A stretch of DNA of 64,000 nucleotides from Onstottus_B arcticum (GTDB lineage Bacteria > Acidobacteriota > Blastocatellia > UBA7656). Positions 33,264 to 46,127 of this stretch are shown here, in pieces. The DNA lies in the NCBI GenBank assembly GCA_038040485.1, contig JBBPIE010000002.1, forward strand, positions 186,001-250,000. Direction: 5' to 3'. The first letter of the stretch is position 1; every line of letters begins with the position of its first letter. A program made the position numbers and the translations under genes. The notes beneath the pieces are model-generated. The model saw only the letters and a program-made list of their open reading frames with translations. It was not told where the DNA came from and did not search any database.

Positions 33264-34655
33264 ATGCGATCTCAGTTAGGGCTTCTGCTCGCCGCACTCT
33301 CTCTGTTGTCACCAGGCGCGACAACGGCCTTCCAACGAAATACAACAGGGCAGAGCTACACGGTTCAGGTAGCGTCATTTGCGGACGCCGCACAAGCCGA
33401 ACAACTCGTCAGCCGATTGACAAGTTTGGGCGAAAGAACCACGGCAGCCACAGTGGAACTTCGAGGCCGGGGCAGTTGGACTCGAGTCTTCGTCGGGTCC
33501 TTCGGTTCCTCCGCCGAGGCTCGCATTCATGCCGACCGCTTGCTGAGAGCGGGACTGATTAGGGAGTTCCTGATCAGGTGTGGACAAGAGCCATTGAAAG
33601 AACCAGTCTCGGCGATCAGACATGCGCCGCGATCTCATCTATCCAGCCAGCCCGCGATCCCCAGCTCGCGCACACGACTATCGATGCCAAACCGCGCAGC
33701 GGCTTCCAGCGTTGCTCCGCTCTGTCACGGTGAAGGAAGGCTCCCAGCCGGGGCACCCGTTCGCTATAATCCGGCGCTGCGAGGCGAACCGCGCTCCGCT
33801 TCAGCTCGTGATTTGCCGGTCGCACCGAGGGTCAGTCTTGCATTCGCGACGAGCGCCGACACTCGGTCGTTGCCTCGTAATGATCCGGTGCGCTTAGCGT
33901 TCCTGCTGGTAGGTGGTCAAGCGCGGTTTTCGGGTGCCACTCAACCTGGCGGACTTTGGCTCACGGGTAACGCTGCTGAAGGCCTGGCGCGATTGCGCTG
34001 GATAGCCGGGGCCGAGACCGCCGAAATGGTTATTCTTGAACGCGACGGGCGCGTGAAGCTGGATACGCGTCTCTTGGCGAAGGCCGCGCGCGTGGACGAG
34101 TTCCCCTTGTCTGAGACGCCGCTGGCGGTGACCGATTTCATTTTCTCGAATGAGGGGCTCCTTTTGTTGGTTCAACTCACTCAGTCCGGACATCGTTATC
34201 GGCTTCACATCGCGAGGCAAGCGCCTACCCGCGGCGGCGCGGTTGAAGTAACCGGGGGGATAAATCTGGACGATAACTTCGACAGCCGCATCAACCCTCA
34301 CCGGCGGATGGGCCAGAAAATGGACAACGAACGGCCACCCGACGGGTTTGACTCACTGGTCGCAATAAATCCCGTGGCGCGTTGGTTTAATCAGCAAACG
34401 AATCAGGTTGTGCCAGCCGCGCACATTGCCTTTCACGAATTGGCCGAAGCTCACGCCAAGCTGGAACTCGGGCTCGATTATCTGGGCGACGCCGGCGGGC
34501 CTGGCGCGCACGAAGTCGCTTTGCAGCGCGAGCAGCGGTTGAAGGTTCAAAGGCCATTGTCCGGCGTCGTTGTGACCGCCGGATCCAACCGTGTTCTGAG
34601 GTCCGAGCAGGAGGCGCGCGAGTTTTTCTCGCGACCCTCAGGCCAACGGCAATAG
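33264..34655 (+). CDS. Secreted SPOR-domain protein with a HELAEAH motif
   Basis: 463 residues from ATG 33264 (GAGGGG upstream); the in-frame start at 33189 would spoil the signal peptide LGLLLAALSLLSPGATTAFQ. A SPOR domain follows immediately (SYTVQVASFADAAQAEQLVSRL ... WTRVFVGSFGSSAEARIHADRL), which normally binds denuded peptidoglycan at division sites. The middle is low in structure. The C-terminal part contains VVPAAHIAFHELAEAHAKLELGLDYL, a zinc-protease-like His-Glu cluster with HE and a second His five residues on, which does not match HExxH exactly. A cell-wall-associated enzyme is a reasonable guess. Confidence 0.65.
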   Translation: MRSQLGLLLAALSLLSPGATTAFQRNTTGQSYTVQVASFADAAQAEQLVSRLTSLGERTTAATVELRGRGSWTRVFVGSFGSSAEARIHADRLLRAGLIREFLIRCGQEPLKEPVSAIRHAPRSHLSSQPAIPSSRTRLSMPNRAAASSVAPLCHGEGRLPAGAPVRYNPALRGEPRSASARDLPVAPRVSLAFATSADTRSLPRNDPVRLAFLLVGGQARFSGATQPGGLWLTGNAAEGLARLRWIAGAETAEMVILERDGRVKLDTRLLAKAARVDEFPLSETPLAVTDFIFSNEGLLLLVQLTQSGHRYRLHIARQAPTRGGAVEVTGGINLDDNFDSRINPHRRMGQKMDNERPPDGFDSLVAINPVARWFNQQTNQVVPAAHIAFHELAEAHAKLELGLDYLGDAGGPGAHEVALQREQRLKVQRPLSGVVVTAGSNRVLRSEQEAREFFSRPSGQRQ

Positions 34656-34792
34656 GTCCATTCTCAGCGGCGGCGCGAACGCGAGGTCGCCCGGTTCGGC
34701 GCCGCGCCTTTACAGTCTGAGTACCCGTGTGCTAATTTTGCTTGGTTCAAACGAAACAAGATTTCCGATTTGTGTAGAGGAGAACACGCACA

Positions 34793-35062
34793 GTGGCTTT
34801 GGCTAAAGAAGTTAAGACCGATGTGATCGGTCAGTACAGGACACACGAGACTGACACCGGCTCACCCGAAGTGCAAGTCGCGCTGATTACTCAGCGGATC
34901 AACGGCCTAGCGGAACACTTCAAGGCTCATGGCAAAGACAACCATTCCCGCCGGGGTTTGCTCAAACTGGTCAGTCACCGCCGAAGATTGCTGGATTATT
35001 TAAGACGCAAGGACGCTGACCGCTACCGCGAAGTCATCAACCGTCTGGGTATAAGAAAATAG
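34793..35062 (+). CDS. rpsO: 30S ribosomal protein S15
   Basis: 89 residues, GTG start with AGAGGAGAA upstream. [54 protein letters not shown] is the family core that contacts 16S rRNA helices 20-22. Followed by a terminator and then pnp, the usual rpsO-pnp order. Confidence 0.97.
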   Translation: MALAKEVKTDVIGQYRTHETDTGSPEVQVALITQRINGLAEHFKAHGKDNHSRRGLLKLVSHRRRLLDYLRRKDADRYREVINRLGIRK

Positions 35063-35223
35063 AGATCACTTCAGCGAGAGGCCGGAAGCAAAGCAGCCGC
35101 CCCACAGCGGTTCGGCCAGTTGTCGGGTCTCTGGCGCGCAGATACGGTTCGGCAGTTCAAGCGTTTTGGGCATCCCTTAAGTGGGCGCGCCACTTGCAGT
35201 TCAGACAGAAACGAATTTCGATG

Positions 35224-35272
35224 GCCACGGGAGCGAGTCGACGGACATCACGCTCACCGTGGCTTTTCTATT
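35224..35272 (+). terminator. Terminator between rpsO and pnp
   Basis: GCCACGGGAGCG (35224-35235) pairs with CGCTCACCGTGGC (35251-35263), one bulged base, then TTTTCTATT. The rpsO-pnp spacer is 363 bases without a gene. Elsewhere such leaders control pnp by RNase and PNPase feedback; here only the hairpin and a purine-rich ribosome site (GGAGAAGGAGAA before 35426) are seen. Confidence 0.7.
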
Positions 35273-35425
35273 GGGGCGCTCCAGCGGAATGGATCGACAA
35301 CAGGTTTTAACGTTGAGAGTTTAGACACTTGAGTCGCGCGCAACAATGCGCCGCAACGAGAGAGCTCGTGACAGGCAATTCACAATAAGCGGCTAGCGCG
35401 CAGCGGAGAGGGAGAAGGAGAACTT

Positions 35426-37639
35426 ATGGAGTTGAAGGAATCAGTACAACTGGGAGGCATAGAGTTTTCAATCGAAACGGGAAAGGTGGCCAAGCAGGCC
35501 GATGGCTCGGTTATCGTACGCTACGGAGACACGATGGTTCTGGTTGCGGCGGTCGGTTCCAAGCCGCGCGAAGGCATAGATTTTTTCCCGCTTACAGTCG
35601 AGTATCGCGAATACGGATACGCGGCGGGACGCATTCCGGGGAACTATTTCAGGCGCGAAGGCAGACCGTCGGAGAAAGAGACTCTGACGTCAAGATTGAT
35701 AGATCGTCCGATACGCCCGCTCTTCACCGAAGGCTACAATAGCGAAACGCAGGTCGTAGCATTCGTGCTTTCGGCCGACGAGTTGTACGACTCAGACGTG
35801 CTTGCGCTAACCGGAGCGTCGGCGGCGTTGTACCTGTCAAACATCCCGTTCGAAACACCGATCGCGGGCGTTCGAGTCGGTCTCATCGAAGATCGCTTCA
35901 TCGTGAATCCCAGCTACGACCAAGCGCGCGCATCGCAGCTAAACCTGATCGTCGCCGGCTCAGAAGAAGCAATAGTGATGGTTGAGGCAGGGGCTAAGGA
36001 AGTTACGGAAGACGTCATGGTCGAGGCCTTGATGTTTGGCCACAACGAGATCAAGAAGCTCTGCCGGCTCCAGAAAGAGATGCGTCAGAAGCTCGGGATC
36101 ACGAAGCGCGAAGTCGTCAAACCCGAACTGGATGCTGCAATGATGTCGGAGATCGAAGCTCGGATAACCGACTCGTTGCGCGACGCGCTCGACACCATCA
36201 AACGCGACAAGCTGGCGAGTTACGCGCTTGTCGATAAGCTCAAAGAAGAGACTGTCGCCGCCTACCCGGAAGAAGAATCCGACAAGCGCGTGATGGCAAA
36301 GAAGATCTTCGACCATCTCAAGGAGAAGATCTTCCGCGAGGACATCCTGAATCGTCGCCACCGACCTGACGGCCGGCGCTTTAGCGAGATTCGACCCATA
36401 TCAATCGAGGTGGGATGGCTGCCGCGCACGCACGGTTCAGCGTTGTTTACGCGCGGCGAAACCCAGGCGATCGTGACCGCAACGCTCGGGACAAGTGAAG
36501 ACATTCAATACATGGACGATCTGGAGAAGGGCGAAATCAAGAGGCGGTTCTTGCTCGCTTACAACTTCCCCCATTTTTCGGTCGGCGAAACCGGCCGCAT
36601 GGGAGGGACAAGCCGTCGCGAAGTCGGCCACGGCGCGCTTGCTCGAAGAGCGCTCGAGCCGATGCTTCCGGGCGACGACGAATGGCCGTACGTCATCCGC
36701 ATAGTCTCGGACATCACCGAATCCAACGGATCAAGCTCGATGGCTTCGGTATGCGGCGGCACGCTCGCATTGATGGATGCCGGGGTGCCGATGAAACGCC
36801 CGGTCGCGGGTGTTGCGATGGGTCTGGTGATGGAAGGCAACAAGTATGCGATCCTGACCGACATCGCCGGGGCGGAAGACCATTACGGCGACATGGACTT
36901 CAAGGTCACCGGCACTCGCGACGGAATTACGGCTTTGCAGATGGACATCAAAGTCGCCGGGATCAACGCGAGGATCCTGGCCGATGCCCTTCAGCAAGCA
37001 CGCGATGGGCGCCTCTACATACTTGAAAAGATGGACGCAGTCCTTCCCACGCCTCGTCCGGAGATCAGCCAGTACGCGCCGCGCATTCTCACCATTCAGA
37101 TTCCCGTCGACAAGATTCGCGAAGTGATCGGGCCGGGCGGCAAAGTCATACGCGGGCTCGTGGAAAAGACCGGCTGCAAGATCGATGTGGAGGACACCGG
37201 GCGCATCAATATCGCTTCGTCGAATCTTGAGCAGGCCGAAGCCGCCAAGCGCGCGATTGAAGAGATCACGGCGGTACCCGAGGTCAACAAGACCTATCTC
37301 GGAACCGTCCAACGCATAGCGGACTTCGGGGCATTCGTTGAGATCATGCCGGGCACCGATGGTCTGCTGCACGTCTCGGAGATCGCCGAGTATCGGGTAG
37401 CCAACGTTCGCGACGAGCTTGAAGAAGGTCAGCAGCTCTTGGTCAAGGTAATTAACGTTGATCCTTCCGGCAAGATTCGGTTGTCCCGCAAGGCGGTGTT
37501 GCGAGAAGAACGCGGCGAGCCCGCTGAAGAAAGCGGTGACCGTCAGCCGGACGGCGATCGTCCGCCTCGCGACGACCGAGGACCGCGCGGTCCTCGCCCG
37601 GGGGGCGACCGGCGCCCGAATCGCGGCCCGCGAAGGTAG
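35426..37639 (+). CDS. pnp: Polyribonucleotide nucleotidyltransferase (PNPase)
   Basis: 737 residues with the full PNPase architecture: first RNase PH domain (YREYGYAAGRIPGNYFRREGRPSEKETLTSRLIDRPIRPLF), helical domain, second RNase PH domain (GETQAIVTATLGT, ESNGSSSMASVCGG, with catalytic ASPs in DIAGAEDHYGDMDFKVTGT), KH domain with GPGGKVIRGL, and S1 domain (GTVQRIADFGAFVEIMPG). The C-terminal tail is low-complexity Arg/Gly/Asp/Pro-rich (DRPPRDDRGPRGPRPGGDRR), which may contact degradosome partners. Degrades RNA 3' to 5' phosphorolytically. Confidence 0.97.
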   Translation: MELKESVQLGGIEFSIETGKVAKQADGSVIVRYGDTMVLVAAVGSKPREGIDFFPLTVEYREYGYAAGRIPGNYFRREGRPSEKETLTSRLIDRPIRPLFTEGYNSETQVVAFVLSADELYDSDVLALTGASAALYLSNIPFETPIAGVRVGLIEDRFIVNPSYDQARASQLNLIVAGSEEAIVMVEAGAKEVTEDVMVEALMFGHNEIKKLCRLQKEMRQKLGITKREVVKPELDAAMMSEIEARITDSLRDALDTIKRDKLASYALVDKLKEETVAAYPEEESDKRVMAKKIFDHLKEKIFREDILNRRHRPDGRRFSEIRPISIEVGWLPRTHGSALFTRGETQAIVTATLGTSEDIQYMDDLEKGEIKRRFLLAYNFPHFSVGETGRMGGTSRREVGHGALARRALEPMLPGDDEWPYVIRIVSDITESNGSSSMASVCGGTLALMDAGVPMKRPVAGVAMGLVMEGNKYAILTDIAGAEDHYGDMDFKVTGTRDGITALQMDIKVAGINARILADALQQARDGRLYILEKMDAVLPTPRPEISQYAPRILTIQIPVDKIREVIGPGGKVIRGLVEKTGCKIDVEDTGRINIASSNLEQAEAAKRAIEEITAVPEVNKTYLGTVQRIADFGAFVEIMPGTDGLLHVSEIAEYRVANVRDELEEGQQLLVKVINVDPSGKIRLSRKAVLREERGEPAEESGDRQPDGDRPPRDDRGPRGPRPGGDRRPNRGPRR

Positions 37640-37679
37640 CTGCCCAAGAATCCAAGAGCTGTGACTCCGTCTTGATACT

Positions 37680-37764
<85 letters not shown>

Positions 37765-37849
37765 AGGCGCGCTGATGGGAGTCATGAGAACCGACCGGGC
37801 CGCCTGACAAGTCTCTCTCAACCGACTATCGAAAGACGACACGACTTTC

Positions 37850-39229
37850 ATGAACATCACCGTTACGGACGAACAACATTGCAAGAAGAAGCTGCGGCTG
37901 GAAATCCCGGGCGACATCGTCCGCGCCGAAACAGACAAGATGGCTACCAAACTCGCGCGCCAGGTGACTGTGCCGGGCTTTCGCCGCGGTCACGTGCCTA
38001 ACTCGGTGGTGAAGACGCGGTTCCGCAAAGAACTGCGCGACGAAATGCTCTCACATCTGCTGCCGCACTCTCTCGAAGACGCGATTCGCGAGAAGGACTT
38101 GAAGGTTATCGGAGAGCCGGCGGTTGATGACTTGAAGTTCGGGGAGGACGAATCGATCGACGTGACTTTTGCGATCGAGGTCGCGCCGGAGTTCGAGGTC
38201 TCGAACTACAAATCCCTCCCGCTGACCAAGCGCGTTTACAAGATTCGCGACGAAGACGTCGAGCAGACGCTTGACGGCTTGCGTGACCGCAACGCCGAGC
38301 TGGTCCCAGTCGAGGACCGGCCGGCTAAACCCGGCGACTTGCTCACGGTTAACCTGAGCGGAGAGATCGAACCCAAGCCCGAGGCGGCCGAGGAAGGCGT
38401 CGCGGCTGCGAAAGAAGAACTGTCGATCAACCAGCAGGACATTCAAATCGAACTGGGCGGCAAAGGCGTTCTCAAAGAATTCACGGACGCTCTCACTGAT
38501 ACGAATCCCGGCGACCGGCGGGAGTTTGCGGTCAAGTATCCCGGCGACTATAAGCCCGAGCAGTACGCGGGCCGAAACGTCAGCTACGCTGCGGAGGTGA
38601 CGGCCGTTCGCTTCAAGGAAGTGCCGGGCGCTGACGATGAATTCGCTCAAGGAGTCGGCGAGCAGTTCAAGACCATCGAAGAGCTTCGCGCCGACATCCG
38701 TGAAAAGCTCGAACACGAAGGAAAACACCGCTCGGATGCGGAGTTGCGCTCGGCGCTGATGGAGCAGTTGGTTGACCGGAACCGCTTCGAGGTCCCTGAC
38801 TACATAGTGGAGAAACAAATGGACTCGAGGCTCAACGCCTTCGCTCGACAGCTGGCTGGCCAGGGCCTCGATCCTCGCAGTCTGAAGATCGATTGGGACA
38901 ACCTCCGAGAAAGCCAAAGAGAGCGCGCGGAGCGAGAAGTGCGAGGCTCGTTTGTTCTGGATCGCATAGCGCAAGCGGAGAAACTCGACGCGACAGACGC
39001 GGACGTGGATCAGGAAATTTCTCAACTCGCCCAACGGGCGGGCGTCGCTGAAGACGTTCTAAAGGCCCGCTTGACAAAGGAAGGGTCGCTCGATAGCATC
39101 AGGGAGCAAGTCAGAAACCGCAAAGCCCTTGATCTCGTAATCGATTCCGCTGAAACTCGAATAGAAGAAGTGGCAGGATTGAACGGCGAAGATGTAACGG
39201 CCGATGCGGGAGAGCGAGCAAACGGGTAG
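37850..39229 (+). CDS. tig: Trigger factor (ribosome-associated chaperone)
   Basis: 459 residues. The ribosome-binding signature is [16 protein letters not shown] (residues 43-60). A PPIase domain ([16 protein letters not shown]...[19 protein letters not shown]) precedes the C-terminal helical arms. It binds L23 and shields nascent chains; it is the first gene of the tig-clpP-clpX-lon order found in many bacteria. Confidence 0.95.
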   Translation: MNITVTDEQHCKKKLRLEIPGDIVRAETDKMATKLARQVTVPGFRRGHVPNSVVKTRFRKELRDEMLSHLLPHSLEDAIREKDLKVIGEPAVDDLKFGEDESIDVTFAIEVAPEFEVSNYKSLPLTKRVYKIRDEDVEQTLDGLRDRNAELVPVEDRPAKPGDLLTVNLSGEIEPKPEAAEEGVAAAKEELSINQQDIQIELGGKGVLKEFTDALTDTNPGDRREFAVKYPGDYKPEQYAGRNVSYAAEVTAVRFKEVPGADDEFAQGVGEQFKTIEELRADIREKLEHEGKHRSDAELRSALMEQLVDRNRFEVPDYIVEKQMDSRLNAFARQLAGQGLDPRSLKIDWDNLRESQRERAEREVRGSFVLDRIAQAEKLDATDADVDQEISQLAQRAGVAEDVLKARLTKEGSLDSIREQVRNRKALDLVIDSAETRIEEVAGLNGEDVTADAGERANG

Positions 39230-39306
39230 GGTTGGTCTTGCAAGCTTTCGTCGTCCCTCGACCCGAACTCGAATAGCGCGGCGCCATGCCGCAATGAAAA
39301 AGTCAC

Positions 39307-39335
39307 TTCCGGCAACTGACTCGGCTACGTATAAT
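39307..39335 (+). promoter_or_regulatory. Promoter inside the tig-clpP gap that fixes the clpP start
   Basis: TATAAT at 39330-39335 with a weak -35 (TTCCGG, 39307-39312) and a 17-base spacer. Transcripts from it could use only ATG 39381, not the upstream in-frame ATGs. Confidence 0.5.
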
Positions 39336-39380
39336 GGATGCTGTTGGCAACCGAGACTGAAAAAGGAGAATGACCCAAGC

Positions 39381-39971
39381 ATGGCTCTTGTGCCGATGGT
39401 CGTCGAGCAGACCGCGCGCGGCGAGCGCGCATTTGACATTTACTCGCGGCTTCTCAAAGACAACATCATTTTCATAGGTACTCCTATCGACGACCAAATA
39501 GCGAACCTGGTCGTAGCTCAACTCTTATTCCTCGAAGCCGAAGACCCGGATCGCGACATCTCGCTTTACATCAATAGCCCCGGCGGCTCGATTACGGCCG
39601 GGATGGCGATATACGACACAATGCAGTTCATCCGTCCGGATGTAACGACCATTTGCGTGGGACAATGCGCGTCGATGGGAGCGCTGCTCTTGACCGCCGG
39701 AGCGGCTGGCAAACGATTCGCGCTTCCGACATCCCGCATCCTGATTCATCAGCCTTCGCTCGGCGGGGTGTCGGGCCAGGCAACCGACATCAGAATTCAC
39801 GCCGAAGAAATCATGAGACTGCGGCAGCTTACGAGCCAGATACTGGCCAAACACACTGGGCAAGACATCGAGGTTATCGAGCGCGACGTCGAGCGCGACC
39901 GGATCATGAGCGCAGCACAGGCGAAGGAATACGGCCTGATCGACCAGGTGATAACTCATCGTGAGGCGTAG
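39381..39971 (+). CDS. clpP: ATP-dependent Clp protease proteolytic subunit
   Basis: 196 residues from ATG 39381; earlier in-frame starts lie before the promoter and give a non-ClpP N-terminus. [38 protein letters not shown] is the canonical beginning. The catalytic triad is visible: Ser in [11 protein letters not shown], His in ILIHQPS, Asp in [18 protein letters not shown] lies 13 bases upstream, a rather long spacing. Works with the adjacent clpX as a compartmentalised protease. Confidence 0.97.
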   Translation: MALVPMVVEQTARGERAFDIYSRLLKDNIIFIGTPIDDQIANLVVAQLLFLEAEDPDRDISLYINSPGGSITAGMAIYDTMQFIRPDVTTICVGQCASMGALLLTAGAAGKRFALPTSRILIHQPSLGGVSGQATDIRIHAEEIMRLRQLTSQILAKHTGQDIEVIERDVERDRIMSAAQAKEYGLIDQVITHREA

Positions 39972-40080
39972 CAAGTTGGCTGGACGAAGTCCCTGGTTCC
40001 GCATTTAGTCTAGGCAATATGTGCGTTGCAGGTTGGCAGTGAGAGGCTGAGTTTAGACCTTATCTAAGATTGGAGACCGG

Positions 40081-41313
<1,233 letters not shown>

Positions 41314-41398
41314 GAAAAGGAGCTGACCGACGGGTGAGGAACTGGTAACTACTTCCAGCACCGAAACCCGCCCTGAACCTCGGCCCCCCAAGATCATC

Positions 41399-43837
41399 AT
41401 GAATGAATTCAGCGACAGCACACCGACCGACGTAGTCAAATGCCCGATGGTCCCGATCCGCGACGTCGTCGTGTTTCCGTACACTATGGTTGCGTTTGTG
41501 ATCGGGCGCCCCGCAAGCGTTCGCGCGCTAGAGGCTGCGCTTCGCGGCGACAAGACGATCTTCCTGGCAACTCAACACGACGCGACGATCGACGAACCCG
41601 TTGTCGAGCAGGTCTACTCGGTGGGTACCATCGCGCGCATAACGCATAACCTGCGTCTTCCCGACGGCAACATCAAGGTCATGGTCGAGGGGATAGAACG
41701 CGCCAAGTCCGTACGCGTCGAAGATAACGGCGACTTCTGGCTGGCGACGCTTAGAAAAGCGCCCGACCAGCAGGAGCCGCGCTCTCGGTTGAACTCGCTG
41801 ATCGGCCGCGTTGGCTCGCTCGTCGATCAATACGTGCGCCAGTCAACCGAGCTCAGTAACCCCGAGACTCTAACGACCGCCCTGAGAAACGACGACCCGG
41901 CCCGCTTGTGTGACACGATCGCATCCAACTTAAAGATCTCAGTTGAAGACAAGCAGGGCATGCTGGAAATATTCTCGCTGCAAGACCGGCTCGCGCGGCT
42001 GGTGGAAGTCCTGGAAGTCGAGTTGGAGAAGATCCAGGTGGATCGCGCGATCCACGGCCGCGTAAAGCGCCAGATGGAACGCGCGCAAAAAGAGTACTAC
42101 CTCAACGAGAAAATCAAAGCGATACACAAAGAGCTGGGCCGCAAGGACGAGAAGGCCGAGATCGAAGAACTGAAGCAGAAGATCGAAGCTGCGGGAATGT
42201 CCAAGGACGCCTTTGAGAAGGCGATGGCCGAGTTGCGCCGTCTCGAGCAGATGCCGCCGATGTCGGCCGAGAGCACCGTCTCGCGCAACTATCTCGACTG
42301 GCTGCTCGCTGTTCCGTGGAAGGAAAAGTCCGAAGAAGTTCGCGACATCCGCGCTGCGCAGGAAGTGCTCGACAACGACCACTACGGCCTTGATAAGGTC
42401 AAGGAACGCATCCTCGAATACCTGGCTGTCAGGCAGCTTGTCGAGCGGCCCAAGGGTTCCATTCTCTGTTTCGTCGGTCCTCCCGGGGTTGGGAAGACCA
42501 GCCTCGGCCGTTCCATCGCCAAAGCGACCGGACGCAAGTTCGTTCGCTTGAGCCTTGGGGGCGTCCGCGACGAAGCCGAGATCCGGGGCCATCGCCGCAC
42601 CTATATTGGCGCGCTGCCGGGACAAATCATTCAGATGATGAAGAAGGCGGGTACGATAAATCCGCTGATCATGCTCGACGAGGTCGAGAAGCTCGGAATG
42701 GATTTTCGCGGCGACCCGTCGGCGGCTCTACTCGAAGTGCTCGACCCTGAGCAGAATTTTGCGTTTCACGATCACTATCTCGATGTGGAGTACGACTTGT
42801 CGAACGCGATGTTCATCGCGACGGCTAACGTGATTCACACGATCCCGCCGGCGCTTCAGGATCGACTCGAGATCATACGGCTGCCGGGCTACACCGAGCG
42901 CGAGAAGCTCCAGATCGCAATGCGGCATCTCCTCCCGAAGCAGTTCGAAGCTAACGGGCTCACAGTCGAGCAGATTGACTTCCTCGAAGAGGGCATAGCC
43001 ACGATTACGCAGTACTACACACGCGAGGCTGGAGTGCGAAACCTCGAGCGTGAGATCGCCTCGGTGCTTCGCAAGCTCGCGCGGCGCATGCTGACCTCCG
43101 ACGAGCCGTCAACGTTTCGTGAGATGGTCGATGGCAATCTGGTCAAGGAACTGCTCGGACCTACTCGTTTCCGCCCGCAGTCGTTGGCCGCGACCAACGA
43201 GATCGGGCTGTCGACCGGGCTGGCGTGGACCGACGTCGGGGGCGAAGTGCTTCACATCGAGGCTACGCTGATACCGGGCCGCGGCAACATTACGCTGACT
43301 GGCAAACTCGGCGAAGTGATGCAGGAGTCGGCCCGCGCTGCTCTCACATGCGTCAGGAGCCGCGCCACAGAACTCGGCATCTCGCCTGACTTTCATAAAA
43401 AATACGACTTGCACCTGCACGTTCCGGAAGGCGCCATCCCGAAGGATGGTCCGTCGGCGGGAATCGCCATAGCAACCGCCATCGTGTCGGTGCTGACCAA
43501 TGTTGCGATTCGACGCGATGTTGCGATGACGGGTGAGATCACGTTGCGAGGCAAGGTGCTTCCGATCGGCGGTGTGAAGGAGAAGCTGCTGGCGGCACAC
43601 CGCGCCGGCATCACCACCATCATCCTGCCAAAAGAAAACGGCAAGGACCTGGTAGAACTGCCTGACGACGTTAAGGAAGCATTGTCGATCCATCAGGTCG
43701 ATTTCGTCGACGAAGTGTGGCGGATCGCGCTTGAAGACCCGGCCGCCGCCAAATCAGACGTGCCGACTGCCGGCGTGCCCATCTGGGGACAACAGCCCCC
43801 GGGCGAAGCTCCAGCGGCAAACCAAGTGGTTGAGTAA
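41399..43837 (+). CDS. lon: ATP-dependent protease Lon
   Basis: 812 residues. N-terminal substrate-binding LON domain (CPMVPIRDVVVFPYTMVAFVIGR), AAA+ domain with Walker A GPPGVGKTSLG, and sensor motifs. The protease domain has the Ser-Lys dyad in KDGPSAGIAIATA and GGVKEKLLAAHRAG. Degrades damaged and regulatory proteins. A long palindrome follows in front of engB. Confidence 0.97.
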   Translation: MNEFSDSTPTDVVKCPMVPIRDVVVFPYTMVAFVIGRPASVRALEAALRGDKTIFLATQHDATIDEPVVEQVYSVGTIARITHNLRLPDGNIKVMVEGIERAKSVRVEDNGDFWLATLRKAPDQQEPRSRLNSLIGRVGSLVDQYVRQSTELSNPETLTTALRNDDPARLCDTIASNLKISVEDKQGMLEIFSLQDRLARLVEVLEVELEKIQVDRAIHGRVKRQMERAQKEYYLNEKIKAIHKELGRKDEKAEIEELKQKIEAAGMSKDAFEKAMAELRRLEQMPPMSAESTVSRNYLDWLLAVPWKEKSEEVRDIRAAQEVLDNDHYGLDKVKERILEYLAVRQLVERPKGSILCFVGPPGVGKTSLGRSIAKATGRKFVRLSLGGVRDEAEIRGHRRTYIGALPGQIIQMMKKAGTINPLIMLDEVEKLGMDFRGDPSAALLEVLDPEQNFAFHDHYLDVEYDLSNAMFIATANVIHTIPPALQDRLEIIRLPGYTEREKLQIAMRHLLPKQFEANGLTVEQIDFLEEGIATITQYYTREAGVRNLEREIASVLRKLARRMLTSDEPSTFREMVDGNLVKELLGPTRFRPQSLAATNEIGLSTGLAWTDVGGEVLHIEATLIPGRGNITLTGKLGEVMQESARAALTCVRSRATELGISPDFHKKYDLHLHVPEGAIPKDGPSAGIAIATAIVSVLTNVAIRRDVAMTGEITLRGKVLPIGGVKEKLLAAHRAGITTIILPKENGKDLVELPDDVKEALSIHQVDFVDEVWRIALEDPAAAKSDVPTAGVPIWGQQPPGEAPAANQVVE

Positions 43838-43843
43838 AAGAGA

Positions 43844-43915
43844 GTGATACGTGATTCGTGATGCGTGATAGCGCGCGAATGGCTGGTCACGCATCACGAA
43901 TCGCGCATCACGCAT
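43844..43915. repeat. Palindromic element running into the engB start codon
   Basis: Left arm 43844-43869 (GTGATACGTGATTCGTGATG) and right arm 43887-43915 (CACGCATCACGAATCGCGCA) contain mirror and direct copies of GTGATNCGTGAT. The last bases of the right arm are the ATG of engB, leaving no room for a Shine-Dalgarno. Confidence 0.8.
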
Positions 43916-44510
43916 GAGAGTCAAGAGCGCGAAGTTCATAAAGAGCGCGACCCTTCCTGAGCACTACCCGCGTGACGGCCGCCCGGAGATTGCTTTCCTG
44001 GGCAGATCAAACGTCGGCAAGTCGAGTTTGATGAACAGCCTGCTCGGCGTGCGCGGGTTGGCTCGCACCAGTTCGACTCCGGGGCGCACTCAGCTTATCA
44101 ACTTTTTTTTGATAAACGAGGCGTTCTACTTTGTGGACCTGCCCGGGTACGGCTACGCGAGAGTGCCCTCGGATGTGAAGCGAGAGTGGGGGCCGATGGT
44201 CGAGAAATATCTTGCCACGCGGCTAAACCTTGTGCTATCTATTGTCATCACTGATTCGCGGCACGAGCCCACCAAGTTAGACCTGCAGATGATCGACTGG
44301 CTGCAAGCGAAGGATAAGCCGCTCATCATCATTGCAACCAAGGCTGACAAGCTCAGTGGAAACCAGATGAGGGCCAAGATCAGCCGCGGGTCGGCGGTAA
44401 ACGAGAACAAACTGATTGCGTATTCAGCGGTCACGCGAATGGGCGCAGACCGCATCTGGAAAGAAATCACTGCAAAGATCTCGGATCACCAACCCCGTAT
44501 TGCTGATTGA
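43914..44510 (+). CDS. engB: Ribosome biogenesis GTPase EngB/YsxC
   Basis: 198 residues. G-domain motifs: G1 GRSNVGKSS, G2 TSSTPGRTQ, G3 DLPGYGYA, G4 ATKADK. Needed for 50S subunit assembly. The N-terminus RVKSAKFIKSATLPEHYP matches family starts, so the ATG is right, although it lies in a palindrome without a ribosome site; the messenger may be leaderless or translation may be hairpin-controlled. Often adjacent to lon. Confidence 0.95.
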   Translation: MRVKSAKFIKSATLPEHYPRDGRPEIAFLGRSNVGKSSLMNSLLGVRGLARTSSTPGRTQLINFFLINEAFYFVDLPGYGYARVPSDVKREWGPMVEKYLATRLNLVLSIVITDSRHEPTKLDLQMIDWLQAKDKPLIIIATKADKLSGNQMRAKISRGSAVNENKLIAYSAVTRMGADRIWKEITAKISDHQPRIAD

Positions 44511-44676
44511 AAGGACCGATCCCGTTCTCTCCCAATTCAGCGTTCGGGAGCGAATACCTGGTCCCCTGACGCAAACACTCTGTTCCGAGATCGAACCGCT
44601 TCGTACCCCTTTGAAATGACCCCACGGCCGCCGCCCAAAAACGCACGGCCAAACTTTTGAGGCATCCAGAAAAACC

Positions 44677-45948
<1,272 letters not shown>

Positions 45949-46075
45949 AAGTTCGTCTCGTTCGCTTGCCAGGCTGAAAGGCGCCGGTTTGATCCATTGA
46001 CGAGCGCAAAGAGATTTCTGCCGGCCGGCGGCCTGAGTTCGGCACAGATACCGGCTTGCCCTGCTTAGATTAAGG

Positions 46076-46104
46076 TTTCCATCAAAAGTTGGTTTCCGTA
46101 TAAT
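46076..46104 (+). promoter_or_regulatory. Promoter of the FHA-PP2C operon
   Basis: TTTCCA (46076-46081), a 17-base spacer, TATAAT (46099-46104); start site about 46110, ahead of ATG 46128. Confidence 0.6.
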
Positions 46105-46127
46105 AGCGTCGCAATCTGGAGAGCTCG

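Noticed and set aside
35120..35332. Small gene between rpsO and pnp
   Set aside because: No ribosome site, runs through the terminator hairpin, composition unlike its neighbours.
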